DNA of 64,000 bases from the NCBI GenBank assembly GCA_036172665.1, contig CM069876.1:5084001-5148000 (forward strand). The letters are read 5' to 3'. How positions within the stretch are numbered: position 1 is the stretch's first letter; every line of letters begins with the position of its first letter. The notes beneath the pieces were generated by a model. That model had not been told where the DNA came from. It worked only from the letters and a program-made list of their open reading frames with translations, and did no database searches. The stretch comes from Prosopocoilus inquinatus (lineage: Eukaryota > Arthropoda > Insecta > Coleoptera > Lucanidae). Positions 20,471-33,029 of this stretch are shown here, one piece after another. The position numbers and the translations under genes are program-made.

Positions 20471-21970
20471 AACAAGCTACGTGTCGTAATAACAAAAAAC
20501 GTGCGTTTTTAATTCCGTTTTCTATTACATGCAAAAACTAAAAACTCTAAATTGTTAAATTATTAATGTCACACGTTTTCGATTTTGTTTCGTGCGAATC
20601 GATCCAATTCCATATAAATCGATTCAATTCGGTGCGAATGGATTTGATTCGATTTCATTTGTAATGAAATGATTAATTCGATTATACAATCGAATCGCAC
20701 ACGCGTATTCGGATTGCTGAAAACGCGGTAGATTTTTGATGTGTAGATGTAATTTCAGCGAACGTGTCCAGTTTCAGAAAACGAGTCGAAGACGAGTGTT
20801 CTAAATGGACAAGTACGCCAAAATGTCTTATGAAACGGATACTTTTTATACTACGTTTTCTATTTTGGTTCTTAGATACGAAAAAATGCCTTATTTTGTA
20901 ATTTAATATACGAAAATTTTGTTTTGTTTACGGCGGCTGGTAACATTGGCTGACGCTTGAAATAATTTCAAACAAATGTCAGTTTAAATGTTATGCTTGT
21001 AATATCTGTTTTTTATTTATTTATCATCGAAGTATGCCGTGAAAGTTTAGGGAAAAAGTGGTACTTATGCAAGTAACTAAACTTTGACAATGAAAGTCAT
21101 TTTGATTTTAGTTTAAAGTTACTGCGAATGAAGCAATGTTGCAATATTTTCTTTTCGTCACAAGGTGTATTTTTCTTTTCTCAAATTATATTGCCAAATT
21201 AGTCGTTGCAAATCTTTTCTGAACATGTAATTTATAAATTTGTCCATAGCAATAGGTTTGCCAGAAGAACTTTCGAATTCGTCTCGTTTTTTCGCCAATA
21301 TATCCCTTATACAGTTTTGTGACATATACAATAAATATTTCTAAATGAAAAGTACGCTTACAAATTTTAAATATTGTACTCACTGCAAAAAATTCCTCTA
21401 ATCTTTCAGTATTTTCCATTTTTCCCAAATTTGGCCTGTCATTTTAGCATACAATAATTAATTATTTACATAACGAATTGACTTGTAAACTTTTTAAAGT
21501 TGAGAGTTGACAATACCGGTTGATCTATCTGATTTGAAGTGTCACATTTTGGCATATGTTGTAATGACATGAAATTAATTTGTCTAATTTAACTTGAATA
21601 CCTAACCTAATAAAATAAATTCACGACCTACTTGATGGTAAATAAGTAAAAAACACATATTAATTAAATATTTTGTGAGTTTATGAAATATTTTAGTTAC
21701 GTTTATAATTTGCGATGTCAACAAATAAAGGTAATTTCAAAACATTTGCAATTTTCCAGCAGGTTATCATTTGTAATTTGAAGATTTGAACAAACGTAAC
21801 TAAGTATAATGCAACCAACCTAACAAAATAAGACTTCGAAATGTTGTACCTTATGAAACCCAAATGACTCATTTGAGTTTTATAACATAAGCCATTAAAG
21901 TACCAAATTAGAAAAATAGAATTTACATTATTAAGTTTTTGCTTTTATTTTGAAAATTACATAAGAAACG
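20471..21970. other. Unassigned sequence after LTR-like repeat
   Basis: It includes a stretch of repeated GAATCGATTC-like words (20595-20700). A phrase at 21851-21885 (ATGAAACCCAAATGACTCAT) recurs at about 55345, indicating a dispersed repeat. No coding region was recognised. Confidence 0.4.
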
Positions 21971-21978
21971 AGAGAATT

Positions 21979-23660
21979 ACAGGGTGTCCCAGAGTTCCGT
22001 AAAAGTTCCATAACTTTCTTGCCAATCCAGGTATCGACTCGATTTTCTTTTTGTATGATAGGAGCGCTTCTATTGCACATTCTAAAACTATTTTCCGTTG
22101 TATACAGGGTGTCCAAGTATTATAAAAATATTAAAGTTACATTTTTTTTTAATTGAAACACCCTATTTTCACTTCATTTTTGAATTCTACACTAAACTTT
22201 GCGTTAAATTTATTTTTACGTATCAATCATACTTTTTGATGTGAGTCATTTTTTTCTTAAAAATTCCGGGATGCAAGGTTTCATTCAAAAATTCGTAACT
22301 TCTAAATCACTAAAGATAACGCAACCGATTTTTTTTTTTCAGTTAATGCCGTGTGCTTTTAGATCAAGCCGAGTCGTGAAGAGCTGTTCCAAGGCTTCCT
22401 ACGATTTTTTGAATATGAATAATTATAAATAACAAAAACTTCATTTTTTCAAGTGGAACACCCTGTATATTTTCACACCATTCCATAGCCTTTTTGACAA
22501 GCTTTTCAATGACATACAGCTTGTAGGGTCCAATTTTGATATTCGACGAGTTATTGAGGAAATAGTAATTTTTAGGTATAAATATTTAACAAAACACTGA
22601 AAGTTTGTAGTAGGCCGGTGTTAAAATGAAAATCGATTAAGATTTTAAACCAATCTCAGATCAGTTACGGACGTAATGTGTCAGTAGGAGCGAATTTCTT
22701 TAGTTTAATATTTTATTCGCTGTGCATGATCATCCGTGATCGATCAATAGGACTGCGGCTTTAATTTCAAAGTTATCCTCCCAGTTCGCGTGAATTAGAA
22801 GTTCTCCTGATGATTCATGAAAATTCTAACTTGATTACTCGGGAGAAACATATACAAGTCAGTTTCTTTTGAGATTTCCTGAGTACTCAAGTTAGAATTT
22901 TCATGAATCATCAGGAGAACTTCTAATTCACGCGAACTGGGAGGATAACTTTGAAATTAAAGCCGCAGTCCTATTGATCGATCACGGATGATCATGCACA
23001 GCGAATAAAATATTAAACCAATGAAATTCACACTTTTTAATGCAGTACGTCCGTCACTGATCTGAGATTGGTTTAAAATCTTAATCGATTTTCATTTTGA
23101 CACCAGCCTACTACAAACTTTCAGTGTTTTGTTGAATATTTACAAATTGGACCCTACAAACTGTATGTCATTGAAAAGCTTGTCAAAAAGGCTATGGAAT
23201 GGTGTGAAAATATACAGGGTGTTCCATTTGAAAAAATGAAGTTTTTGTTATTTATAATTATTCATATTCAAAAAATCGTAGCAAGTCTTGGAACATCCCT
23301 TCACGACTCGGCTTGATCTAAAAAGATTGGCCACAGCTTCGGCATTGACTGAAAAAAAAAACTGGTTGCGTTATCTTTAGTGGTTTAGAAGTTACGAATT
23401 TTTGATTGGAACCTTGCATTCCGGAATTTTTAAGAAAAAAATGACACATCAAAAAGTATGATTGACACGTAAAAATAAATTTAACGCAAAGTTTAGTGTA
23501 GAATTCAAAAATGAAGTCAAAATAGGGTGTTTCAATTAAAAAAAAACGTGCAAATGTGCAATAGAAGCGCTCCTATTATACAAAAAAAAAAAAAATCGAG
23601 TCGATACCTGGAATAGCAAGAAAGTTACGGAACTTTTACAGAGCACTGGGACAGCCTGTA
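21979..23660. mobile_element. Palindromic element, about 1.7 kb
   Basis: Two inverted arms of about 800 bp start ACAGGGTGTCCCAGAG and end TGGGACAGCCTGTA, folding at about 22855. The left arm has an extra segment of about 60 bp with another ACAGGGTGT end (about 22095-22160). Arms match nearly base for base in the inner half (the GATCATCCGTGATCGATCAA region at about 22730 mirrors about 22985). There is no transposase. The motif ACAGGGTGT(T/C)CC is shared by many elements here. Confidence 0.85.
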
Positions 23661-25327
23661 TATTTTAATTCGCGAAATATTTCCACAGTTTAATTTAAAA
23701 TACACCGGTTTTTTTGAAATTTTTTTCACACATCGCCAGGGGCATTGTTACTAGCGTTTTAAAGAGAAACTAACATTCCCCTTAAAATTCGAAATATTTT
23801 TTTCAGCTTTTCCAACTCGTTTCAATCTCATATTACCAGCAACTTTTACAAATGTTAATTCATTAGCCTTTAACTATTTACGTCGACAAACGCACCTTTG
23901 TACATTACGCACAAGACAAATTATCAACAAAGCAAAAAAAATCGCCTTTTCCGCACACCCGAGTAAATTTCGGCGAAAACACGGATGCTTACCCCCAATA
24001 CATTGAATTTGACTTCTTGATGCCTGAACATCGGTGGAACGACGCGATACTTCAAAATCTATTTTACTACTGCACACCAGAACATACGACCCATTGTTTA
24101 CCTTATGGTGTTTACAACGGTGGAAACAAGTAAACTGAACGTTGCTTGAGCGCGTTTGAGTTTGCTACAGGTTGTGTACTTGTTCCCTAAATTAGGGCCG
24201 GCAAGAAAACGCAAACCGCAAGACGATTTTAATTTTTGAGTGTCGAAAATAGCTTCCATATTTAGCGATTCAAAAAAGCGAAGCTAACGGATAATTTTAA
24301 CGAAAATGAAATATAAAAAACGTAACTAGACAATACAGGAAGATTCAGGCAACCCATTCATTAAGAGTTTACGGACTTCTCCTTTGAATTTCTGTTTCAT
24401 ATTTTGCAGTTACAAGTTAAAGATAAGGATCTATCAAAATATAGTATTTTTAAATTTCGGACACTTCCGCTTATACCGGAAGTCTCTAGCAACTTTCTTA
24501 TTTTAGATGGACTAACCCATTTTATTGCATTTTTGGGATCTCCAAGAAATTCTAGAAATATTTTGTGCAATATGATACAAGAAAAATTAATCGTTTCCGA
24601 GGTATTTCCATTTTTTTTTAAAAGAGCTCAGACTTGCAGTCCCTTGTTTATGATAGTGCCATCTTTGTGCAACAAAAACTACGATGCCCATTTTTGTCCT
24701 GTAGTAGGCTACAGTAACATTCTTTCAGATCATATCCAATTTTGCACTTGATTGCTTACAGGCTGATTGAAAAGTAACTTCAATTCGAACTAATTTCAAC
24801 TGTCGAAAAGTCATATTTTTTAAATGGAACGCCTAGTATATTTTTATACCATGTGACTCAGGATTAAATGTTCTTTCGTCCTGTATTAGCATTCCCTATA
24901 CCTATCTCTTATAGTTTACTAGTTATCGATGTGTTCTTTTTAATTACAATTTTTGAAATCATCCGTCTAGTAGGAATTAAAAAAAAACAATTTAATCGCT
25001 ACAAAGAACCAAAAATGAATATTCAAACACAGACATATTAAATGTATTTGATGATAAAAAAACCGACAATTCAAGAAGTTAGTAAAAAAAAAAATTGTTA
25101 TATCACAGAAAATATGTTATTACTTAGACACAATAGAAAGTTATTACTAATAAATAATAACTGACGACAACTTAGAGTCGATATTATAACCACCAATTTG
25201 TGTATTATTTTTAATATTTCTGATTTATTTATTAGTTTTCATAAAATTCTGTTTTGTAAGTGTAAGTTTCTCTTTGTAAAATGTCATAATAAGAATTCTA
25301 ATACATGCGTCATATGTAAATAAAAAC

Positions 25328-25581
25328 TTAGAAAAACTTTGTGCAAATTATTTTTGATTGCAGTGAAAACCTCGAGCAGCCTCTGGACAGCTGTTTCAGC
25401 CCTGCTTGGGGCTTCTTCAGCAGAGACAAAAAATTTTTCTAAATCTTTCATTATGCTTTGACAACAAGCATGGCCGCCTTGCATGGGGGACTTATTACGA
25501 GCAAATCCCGCTTCAATTTGTCTATCCTACTGCAATGTCAGGTCAAAAAGCGATAGTAAGATGTCGCTATTTTATCTGTTC
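25328..25581. mobile_element. Hammerhead repeat (family I) locus 3
   Basis: A 254-bp insertion with a 12-bp duplication GTAAATAAAAAC (25316-25327 and 25582-25593). The minus-oriented part with the ribozyme (to about 25427) is joined to a plus-oriented part ending TTTTATCTGTT. The same 5'-inversion architecture occurs at loci 1 and 2. Confidence 0.9.
25379..25427 (-). ncRNA. Hammerhead ribozyme, family I, locus 3
   Basis: Consensus fold, identical in core, stem II, stem III and stem I to the copy at 11448-11496. The inversion junction lies directly at the end of stem I. Confidence 0.83.
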
Positions 25582-26341
25582 GTAAATAAAAACATTAAAT
25601 GATAGACATGTATTTAAACATTATTTCTCGGTTTTTAAAAAGAAATTGAAATTACAGTCAGAAATTAATTAAAAAAAAACCTCAGTTTGTTGAATTTTCA
25701 TAACACACTATTCAGGAATAATACAGAAAAGTGAAAATTGATTTGTCAGAGAGAAAATCATGAATAGAAAGAGAAATGTAAGAGATGGGTATAGAGAATA
25801 AAGTTCGAAAGAATATTTAATTCTGAGTCACATGGTATAAAAATATACTGAGTATTCTATTTAAAAAACGTGACTTTTTGACAGTTGAATTTAGTTCGAA
25901 TAGAAGTTACTTTTCAACCAGCCCGTAAATAATTTTGTGTAAAATTAGGTATGACCTGAAAGCCTATGACTACAGCCTACTGCAGGCCAAAAATTTAAAT
26001 TATAGCTTTTGTTACACACAGATGGCAGTATCATAAACAAGGTACTGCACCTTTGAACTTTTCTTAAAAACTGGAAATACCTTTAAAACGGCTAATTTTT
26101 CTAATGTTACACAAAGTATCTTTAGAATTCTTTGAAGATTTCAGAAATGCAATAAAAAATGGGGTATTCCATTGAAAATAAGAAAGTTGACAGCAACTTC
26201 CGGTACAAGCGGAAATGCCCGAAAGTTGGAAAGATCATATTTTAATAGATCATTATCGCTAACTTATAACCGCAAAATATGAAACAGAAATTCAAAGAGG
26301 AAGTCCGTAATGAATGGGTTGCCTGAATCTCCCTGTACAGT

Positions 26342-27842
26342 GTGGCCCATTTTTGATGGTTTCACAGGGTTTCTCAGTTATTTATAGGAATAGAAGAAAA
26401 CCGTTTTCGCGACCCAATGCTACTTTTTCGAGAAAAACTCAGTGGAGAAAACCAAAGGTAGCTATCTCGATTCGTTTGGGAAATATCGGCCGAAAACGAA
26501 TTTTTCCGAAAAATTATTTTTCACAATATCTCAGTTGTTTGACAAGATATTTTGAAAATTCAAAAACTATTTTATTCAGAAATTAATGTAGATTTCAATG
26601 GAGTTATTACTTTTTGTAGAAATTGCATCAGTTCTGCGAAACAGACTATAACTTTCTAATTTTAAATGGGAACCGCAGTTGGCTATGGCACAAATAAATA
26701 GCTTGTTTAATGAAGTTTTCAAAAATATAAAGTTTGATATAATTATTTTTACAAATAATAAAGATACTAATTATTTTTCGTTTTTCGGTAGCTAACAAGT
26801 TACCTGTGGCAACAAAAACAAGAAATTAGTTCAGTTTTTTTCCACAAAAACAGAATTATTATTATTAAATAAAACAGCTAACTTAATGAATAAATAAATA
26901 GCTTCATGTATCTATTAGACACTGACATAAAACCACAAGTATGTAAAAATGAATTAAATCCACTTAAACAGTTCTGTAATTATTAAAATGAACAGCTAAG
27001 AGATTTTTATATATTTTAAATTGTTTTAATTAGTGTGATTCTTTAAAAAATTATTAAGTTTCAGATATTTCTTAAGTTTAACTACTTTTGTATATTAATA
27101 AATTTAATCACGGGTAAAAGTGAAATAAACACATCTAAGAATTTTTGGTAATTCAAAATTTAGGATTTAATAATTTCAAAGGAGCATATAACATATAATT
27201 CCTCAAAACTGCATTGATATTTATTTATATTTATATTACTCGTAGTTTTATGAGCTCTCTAATAGCATTATGCATTTATTGTTTTAAATTTAATTACCTG
27301 TATTATTTATTCTAAGAATAGTTTTTTGAGGAAAACAACTGAATTTTCCTTTGTTTCTACTGTCGTAGATAGCTTGATAGGTACTGCAAAGTAATGAAGT
27401 TAGTATCTTTGTTATTAAAAAAATAATTATATCAAACTTTATATTTTTGAAAACCTCATTAGACAAGCTATTTATTTGTGTCATAGCGAACTGCGGTTTC
27501 CATTTAAAATTAGAAAGTTATAGTCTGTTTCGCAGAACTGGTGCAGTTTCAACAAAAGATAATAACGTTAGTAAAATCTACATTAATTTCTGAATAAAAT
27601 GAATTTAATTTTCAAAATATTTTATTATTATTTTTAAACAACTGAGATATTGTGAAAAATAATTTTTCGGAAATATTCATTTTCGTCCGATATTTCCCGA
27701 ACGAATCGAGATAGCTAACTTTTGTTTTTCCCACTGTGTTTTTCTCGAAAAAGTAGCATTGGATCGCGAAAACGATTTTCTTCTATTCCTATAAACAACT
27801 GAGAAACCCTGTAAAACCATCAAAAATGGTCCACTCTTTACA
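26342..27842. mobile_element. Palindromic element P3
   Basis: The inverted arms are about 700 bp. The left arm includes GGCCCATTTTTGATGGTTTC and TTTCTCAGTTATTTATAGGA; the right arm carries the mirror images ending at the CCATCAAAAATGGTCCA block near 27815-27840. The fold centre is around 27080. It is directly abutted by P2 on the left and P4 on the right. Confidence 0.8.
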
Positions 27843-30800
27843 GGATGGCCCAACGACGCGTATTTCTTCTGTGAGGCCTATAGGACAAAAATTAGGAAAA
27901 AAATCTATAAAGAATTTTATATTAAACAATACGCGACATATTGTAAAATTATTTTGAACCATACAGAGTGATCAGAAAAATGGTGGTTCGTGGAAACTTA
28001 TTTTTTTTTTAAATGGAGCAACCTGTATATTTTTAGAGATTCGGATGCGCCACAGTGAGCTGATTACAACGGTATAAAGATATATTGATTTCATTGAATA
28101 ACTTATGTAAAATATCTGACACGATATTTTTAGGACTTTGGCCTTTATGAAAATGTGAACAAAATTAAGATATCTTTTTGCATTATACCGAGCGTTCGAT
28201 ACTTACGAAACATTCGGTATCACATTTTTTTTAAATGGATCGGCCTACTTTTTATTTCAGAAATGGATAGCACTTGAATGTAGCTTTCTGCTGATATAAC
28301 GTTACACAGAAAAAAATGAGTAGTAAAAAGTAACACAATTGTAGTAAAAATGGAGACAGACACAAATTATAGCAAATATTAGAAGAATTGTAATAAATTT
28401 TACGATAAGAATAGAGACCTGCCTCACAATTGTATGAACAATTCCTACAATCCTACGAATATCTCCTACAATTTGTTTCTGTCTCCATTTTTACTACAAC
28501 TTTTTTTCTGTGTATGTATCTTTATTTTTAATAATTTCGTCACTAAATATTTTCTTTTTATAAGTATTTCATTGGTCCGCTTTTTAAACTACACATCCAG
28601 TGTTGCTACTTTCCTGCCTAAATTTAATCATTCGAAGTCATTTTTCGATCATTTGATTCTACTTTCAAAGATCTCTAATTTGAGTACCAGATAGGATTTA
28701 TTTTACCAAAAATAATTTGAAAACCGACCATTGAAATACTTGTAAAAAGAAAATTTCTAGTGACGAAATTATAAAAAATAAAGGTATATAACCCTGTATC
28801 AGCAGAAAGCTACATTTAAGTGCTACCCATTTCTGAAATAAAAAGTAGGTCGTTCCATTAAAAAAAAATGAGATACCGAATGTTTCGTAAGAATCGATCG
28901 CTCGGTAAAACGCAAAAAGATATCTTAATTTTGTTCACATTTTCATAAACGCCAAAGTCCTAAAAATGTCGTGTTAGATTTTCATTCGTCTGTATTATCT
29001 TAGTAATCAGAAATTCATATTCAAACTGACTGAATTTTTGAAAAATTTTTCTTTGAGAAAAATTTGTTTTACTAAAGTATTAATGAAATCAATATATCTA
29101 TACAGGGAGATACAGGCAACCCTTTCATTAAAAGTTTACGGACTTCCTCTTTGAATTTCTATTTCATATTTTGCGGTAATAAGTTAGCGATAATGATCTA
29201 TTAAAATATAATATTTCCAACTTTCGGGCACTTTCGCTTATACCGGAAGTAGCTGTCAACTTTCAATGGACAACTTTATTTTCAATGGAATACCCCATTT
29301 TTTATTGCATTTCTGAAATCTTCAAGGAATTCTAAAAATATTTTGTGTAACATGTGATACAAGAAAAATTAGCCGTTTTAGAGATATTTCCATTTTTTAA
29401 AAAAAGTTCAAAGTTGCAGTACCTTATTTATGATGCTGCCATCTTTGTGTAACAAAAGTCATAATTTCAATTCTTGGCCTGTAGTAGGCTGTGCTCATAA
29501 GCTTTCAGGTCATACCTAATTTTACCCCAAATCCTTTACAGGCTGGTTGAAAAGTAACTTCTATTCGAACTGATTTCAACTGTCAAAAAGTCTTGTTTTT
29601 TAAATAGAACACCCAGTATTTTTATACCATGAGAATGAGAATTAAATATTCTTTCGAACTGTATTCGCATTCCCTATACCCATCTCTTACCTTTCTTTTT
29701 CTATTCATGATTTTCTCTTTGACACATCAGTTTTTTCACTTTTCAATATTATTCCTGAATAGTGTGCTATGAAAACTTAACAAACTTAGGTTTTTTTAAA
29801 CTAATTTCTGATTGTAATTTCAATTTCATTTTAAATACCGACAAATAATATTTAAATATACATCTATCATCTGAACTTTTTGTTTACATATGCCGTATGT
29901 ATTATATTATATTCTTGGTATGACTATTTACACATTTACAAGGAGAAATTTACACTTAAATACAAAATTTTATAAAAAGTAATAAATAAATCAGAAATAT
30001 TAAAAATAATACACAAATTGTTGGTTATAATATTGGCTCTAAGTTGCCCTCGGCTATTATGTATTGGTAATAACTTTCTACTGTATCTAAGTAATAATGC
30101 ATTTTCCTCGATATAACAACTTTTTTATTAACTTCTTGAATTGTCGATTTTTTTTATCATCAAATACATTTAATACGTCTGTGTTTGATTATTCATTTTT
30201 TGGTTCTTCGTAGCGATTAATTTTTTTTTATTCTTATTACACGGATGATTTAAAAAATTATGATTTCTCTAGTTTTCATAGCCCACTATTTAAAAATAAT
30301 ACCGAAAAATGGAAAAAAATTACGTGTTAAAAAGAAATCATCGCTAACGAGTGAACAACAGATAGGTATAGGGAATGCTAATACAGTTCAAAAGAACATT
30401 TAATCCTGAGTCACATGGTACAAAAATATACTAGGCGTTCCATTTAAAAAAACATGACTTTTCGACAATTGAAATTAGTTTAAATAGAAGTTACTTTTCA
30501 ACCAGCCTGTAAGTAATCAAGTGAAAAACTGGACATGATCTGAAAGAATGTTACTGTAGCCTACTACAGGCCAAAAATGGGCATCATGGTTTTTGTTGCA
30601 GAAAGATGGCAGTATCATAACCAAGGTTCTGCAAGTCCGAGTTATTTTTAGAGAATGAAAATATCTCGGAAACGGTTAACTTTTCTTGTATCACATGTTG
30701 CACAAAATATTTTTAGAATTTTATGAAGATTTCAAAAAAGCATTAAAAATTGGGGTATTCCATTTAAAATAAGAAAGTTGACACCAACTTCCGGTATACG

Positions 30801-31172
30801 CGGAAGTGTCCGAAATTTAAAAATACTATATTTTGATAGATCCTTATCTTTAACTTGTAACTGCAAAATATGAAACAGAAATTCAAAGGAGAAGTCCGTA
30901 AACTTTTAATGAAAGGGTTGCCTGAATTTCCCTGTATATTATATTATATTGTAATCTGCTCACTGAGGCGCATCCAAATATTTAAAAATATACAGGGTGT
31001 TCCATTAAAAAAAAAACTTAGTTTCCACGAGCCGCCATTTTTATGATCACTCTGTACAGTTCAAAATAATTTTACAATATGCCGCGTGTTGTCCAGTATA
31101 AAATTCGATTTTTTTCCTAACTTTTTCCCATAGGTCTCATATAAGAGATACGCATCGTTGGGCCACTGTGTA
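27842..31172. mobile_element. Outer palindrome P4 with nested elements
   Basis: The outer arms pair 27842-28100 (ACAGGATGGCCCAACGACGC) with 30955-31172 (GCATCGTTGGGCCACTGTGT). Inside are a second palindrome (about 28120-28990, folding near 28565) and a complete P2 copy (29104-30944). Reconstructed order: P4 first, P2 later into it. Confidence 0.75.
29104..30944. mobile_element. Palindromic element family P2, copy 2
   Basis: It starts ACAGGGAGATACAGGCAACC and ends GGTTGCCTGAATTTCCCTGT. It matches copy 1 (24334-26337) through both arms, without the hammerhead insertion, so it serves as the empty-site reference for locus 3. Confidence 0.8.
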
Positions 31173-31445
31173 CAGCAAACTATTAAATGAACCTATAATA
31201 ATAATAATTTTATTTCATCTTATAAAAACGAAAGAACTTACGCCACACAAGCCATCTCATCATTTATAACTATTTCTCAAGAATTAGTATTTTTGGGTAG
31301 GTACTTTGAATTTATTAGCTATTCGGTGAACTTTCAATATTATTTAGGTAGTTCTAAAATAGGGGAAGAGATTTTAGCGGTGTATAAATAACGGCACAGA
31401 ACTAAAAAAAAGTGACATTTTTCCTTGTAATCCAAAACAACTTAC

Positions 31446-31707
31446 CTTTCCACTTCCGCAACGAACAAGTGTCCCCATGAAGGCTATGTTAGTCTTGGAG
31501 GTATGAGCTCCGTTTGGCCGTAGAATAGGCGCCGTGTTCTTTTGAGCTGGTTCTGTTTCACCGGTGAAGCTGCTTTCATCGATGGTGAGATCGACGGCCT
31601 CGAAAAGTCTCAGGTCCGCCGGGACGCGGTCCCCTATGTTCAGGAGAACCACGTCTCCCGGAACCAACTCCCTGGCGAGGAATGTTTCGGGGTTGCCCTC
31701 TCGTAAA
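31446..31707 (-). CDS. SPoCk: SPCA-type Ca2+-ATPase, exon B (actuator domain)
   Basis: The exon is 262 nt: one base completing Cys82, then 87 codons (83-169). It encodes the actuator domain: [36 protein letters not shown], and the dephosphorylation loop TGE at 130-132, ending [15 protein letters not shown]. The acceptor is CCAG at 31708-31711 and the donor GTAAGT begins at 31445. A Met at the middle of the exon (MVPGDV when mis-framed) is not a start; the true frame enters from exon A. The flanking introns are 16.1 kb and 16.8 kb and consist almost wholly of transposon-derived sequence. Confidence 0.94.
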
Positions 31708-32337
31708 CTGGATGAAATAAACGGGAAAATAATATCGATAAATAAGCCGTAAAACTCACATGTGTTGAATAAAGAATCGAAATCGAAAGCCGTTTCTTGG
31801 TCAGTGATACCGAGTTCAGTCTTGGATAATCCATAAATATTTATACGCGTTTTAACATTTAATTCACGTCTAAGTTTTATTTTCTAAGGTAAGACATCTG
31901 TTGCATTGCACGAGGGATGGAAGAGAAAATATCGACGTATTTTTTACTCCAATATTATTTAATATTGCCAGGCCCGGTTACGTTGTACACTTTAATGTCT
32001 TAGTAACAGTTATCAAGGCATTAAAGTATAAATAAAATTTTACTTGCGTTTATGAAACCGAATCTAAATCGTAAGAAAAATATGTCTGATTTATCGACAA
32101 CGTAAAAGAGTTTCTTCAAACAAATGTGAAAAATATGATGTATACAAAACTGTCAAAAGTGGATAATCACTATAATTCACTCATAGCTTTTCCAAAATTA
32201 CATTCTACTCACAGTGTGTCCGCTAACTGTTTGCAATAGTCCAGTGGCATAAGGTTTTGAACAGCTCTCAGTTTTTTCTTTTGTTTTAAAACTGTTTTCT
32301 TTCTTTAAAAATTGAAGCCGCAATTAAATTGGCCATA

Positions 32338-32942
32338 TACAGGGAACTCCAATTCCAATTGCACTGAAGGTTTTCAGAATGGAACGACTTTTTAATAGTG
32401 GAAGCTAAAACAATTACAAACACAACATCTTAATCTACATCTCTGGGAGATTTTTATTTTACTTGAAAACTGACTTCCTTCTTCTGCTGCACATTCTTTT
32501 AGCCGTCGCTCGAAATCATCCATCACTCAGCCCAACATCTACAGTGGAATTAGTTTTGTTGTTGTAAGGTTTTGTTTGAACTCTTGAAAACTACAGGGTC
32601 TACCACTGTATACACGATTTTTAAAATTTTTTACAGAGTAATGCGTGATTTCGACTATACTCGGTTTTTTAATTTGGAGGAGTACTTTGAAATATTGGCG
32701 CTTAAAACGAGCTTTGTCATTTCTCAATTCCGGCCAGCTACCAATGATAAAGCTCGTTTTTAGCGCTAAAATTTCAAAGTACTCCTCCGAATTAAAAAAC
32801 CGAGTATAGAACAATATGTAATAGAAGAAAGAAGCCACTAACATCATTTTCTTTTAGGTAAAAAGAATTCCCAGTGTAAGTTGTAGATTAAGATGTTTTC
32901 CATCTCGAAACCTTAGTGCATTTTGGAATTCTCTGTACATAA
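32338..32942. mobile_element. Foldback element with internal hairpin
   Basis: The ends ACAGGGAACTCCAATTCC and GGAATTCTCTGTACA are imperfectly inverted. An internal inverted repeat pairs about 32655-32735 with 32745-32815 (TTTGAAATATTGGCGCTTAA against TTAGCGCTAAAATTTCAAAG). Confidence 0.65.
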
Positions 32943-33029
32943 TATACAGCGTGTCTCTAAACCTATGTCTTTAATTAAAACCACAAATAGTGGTCAAGAA
33001 GCAAAATTTGTTATACACCCAACCAGCAA

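Larger units (their letters stand above)
24334..26337. mobile_element. Palindromic element family P2, copy 1
   Basis: Inverted arms begin TACAGGAAGATTCAGGCAAC and end GGTTGCCTGAATCTCCCTGTA. A second copy lies at 29104-30944. It carries internal end-like motifs and has a hammerhead repeat inserted near the middle (25328-25581). ORFs in the arms are not conserved between copies and are not annotated. Confidence 0.8.

Noticed and set aside
24404..24751. 115-codon ORF in the P2 palindrome
   Set aside because: The second P2 copy does not preserve it.
31640..31834. 64-codon minus-strand ORF over ATPase exon B
   Set aside because: Wrong frame for the actuator domain; it spans the exon B acceptor and is a shadow.
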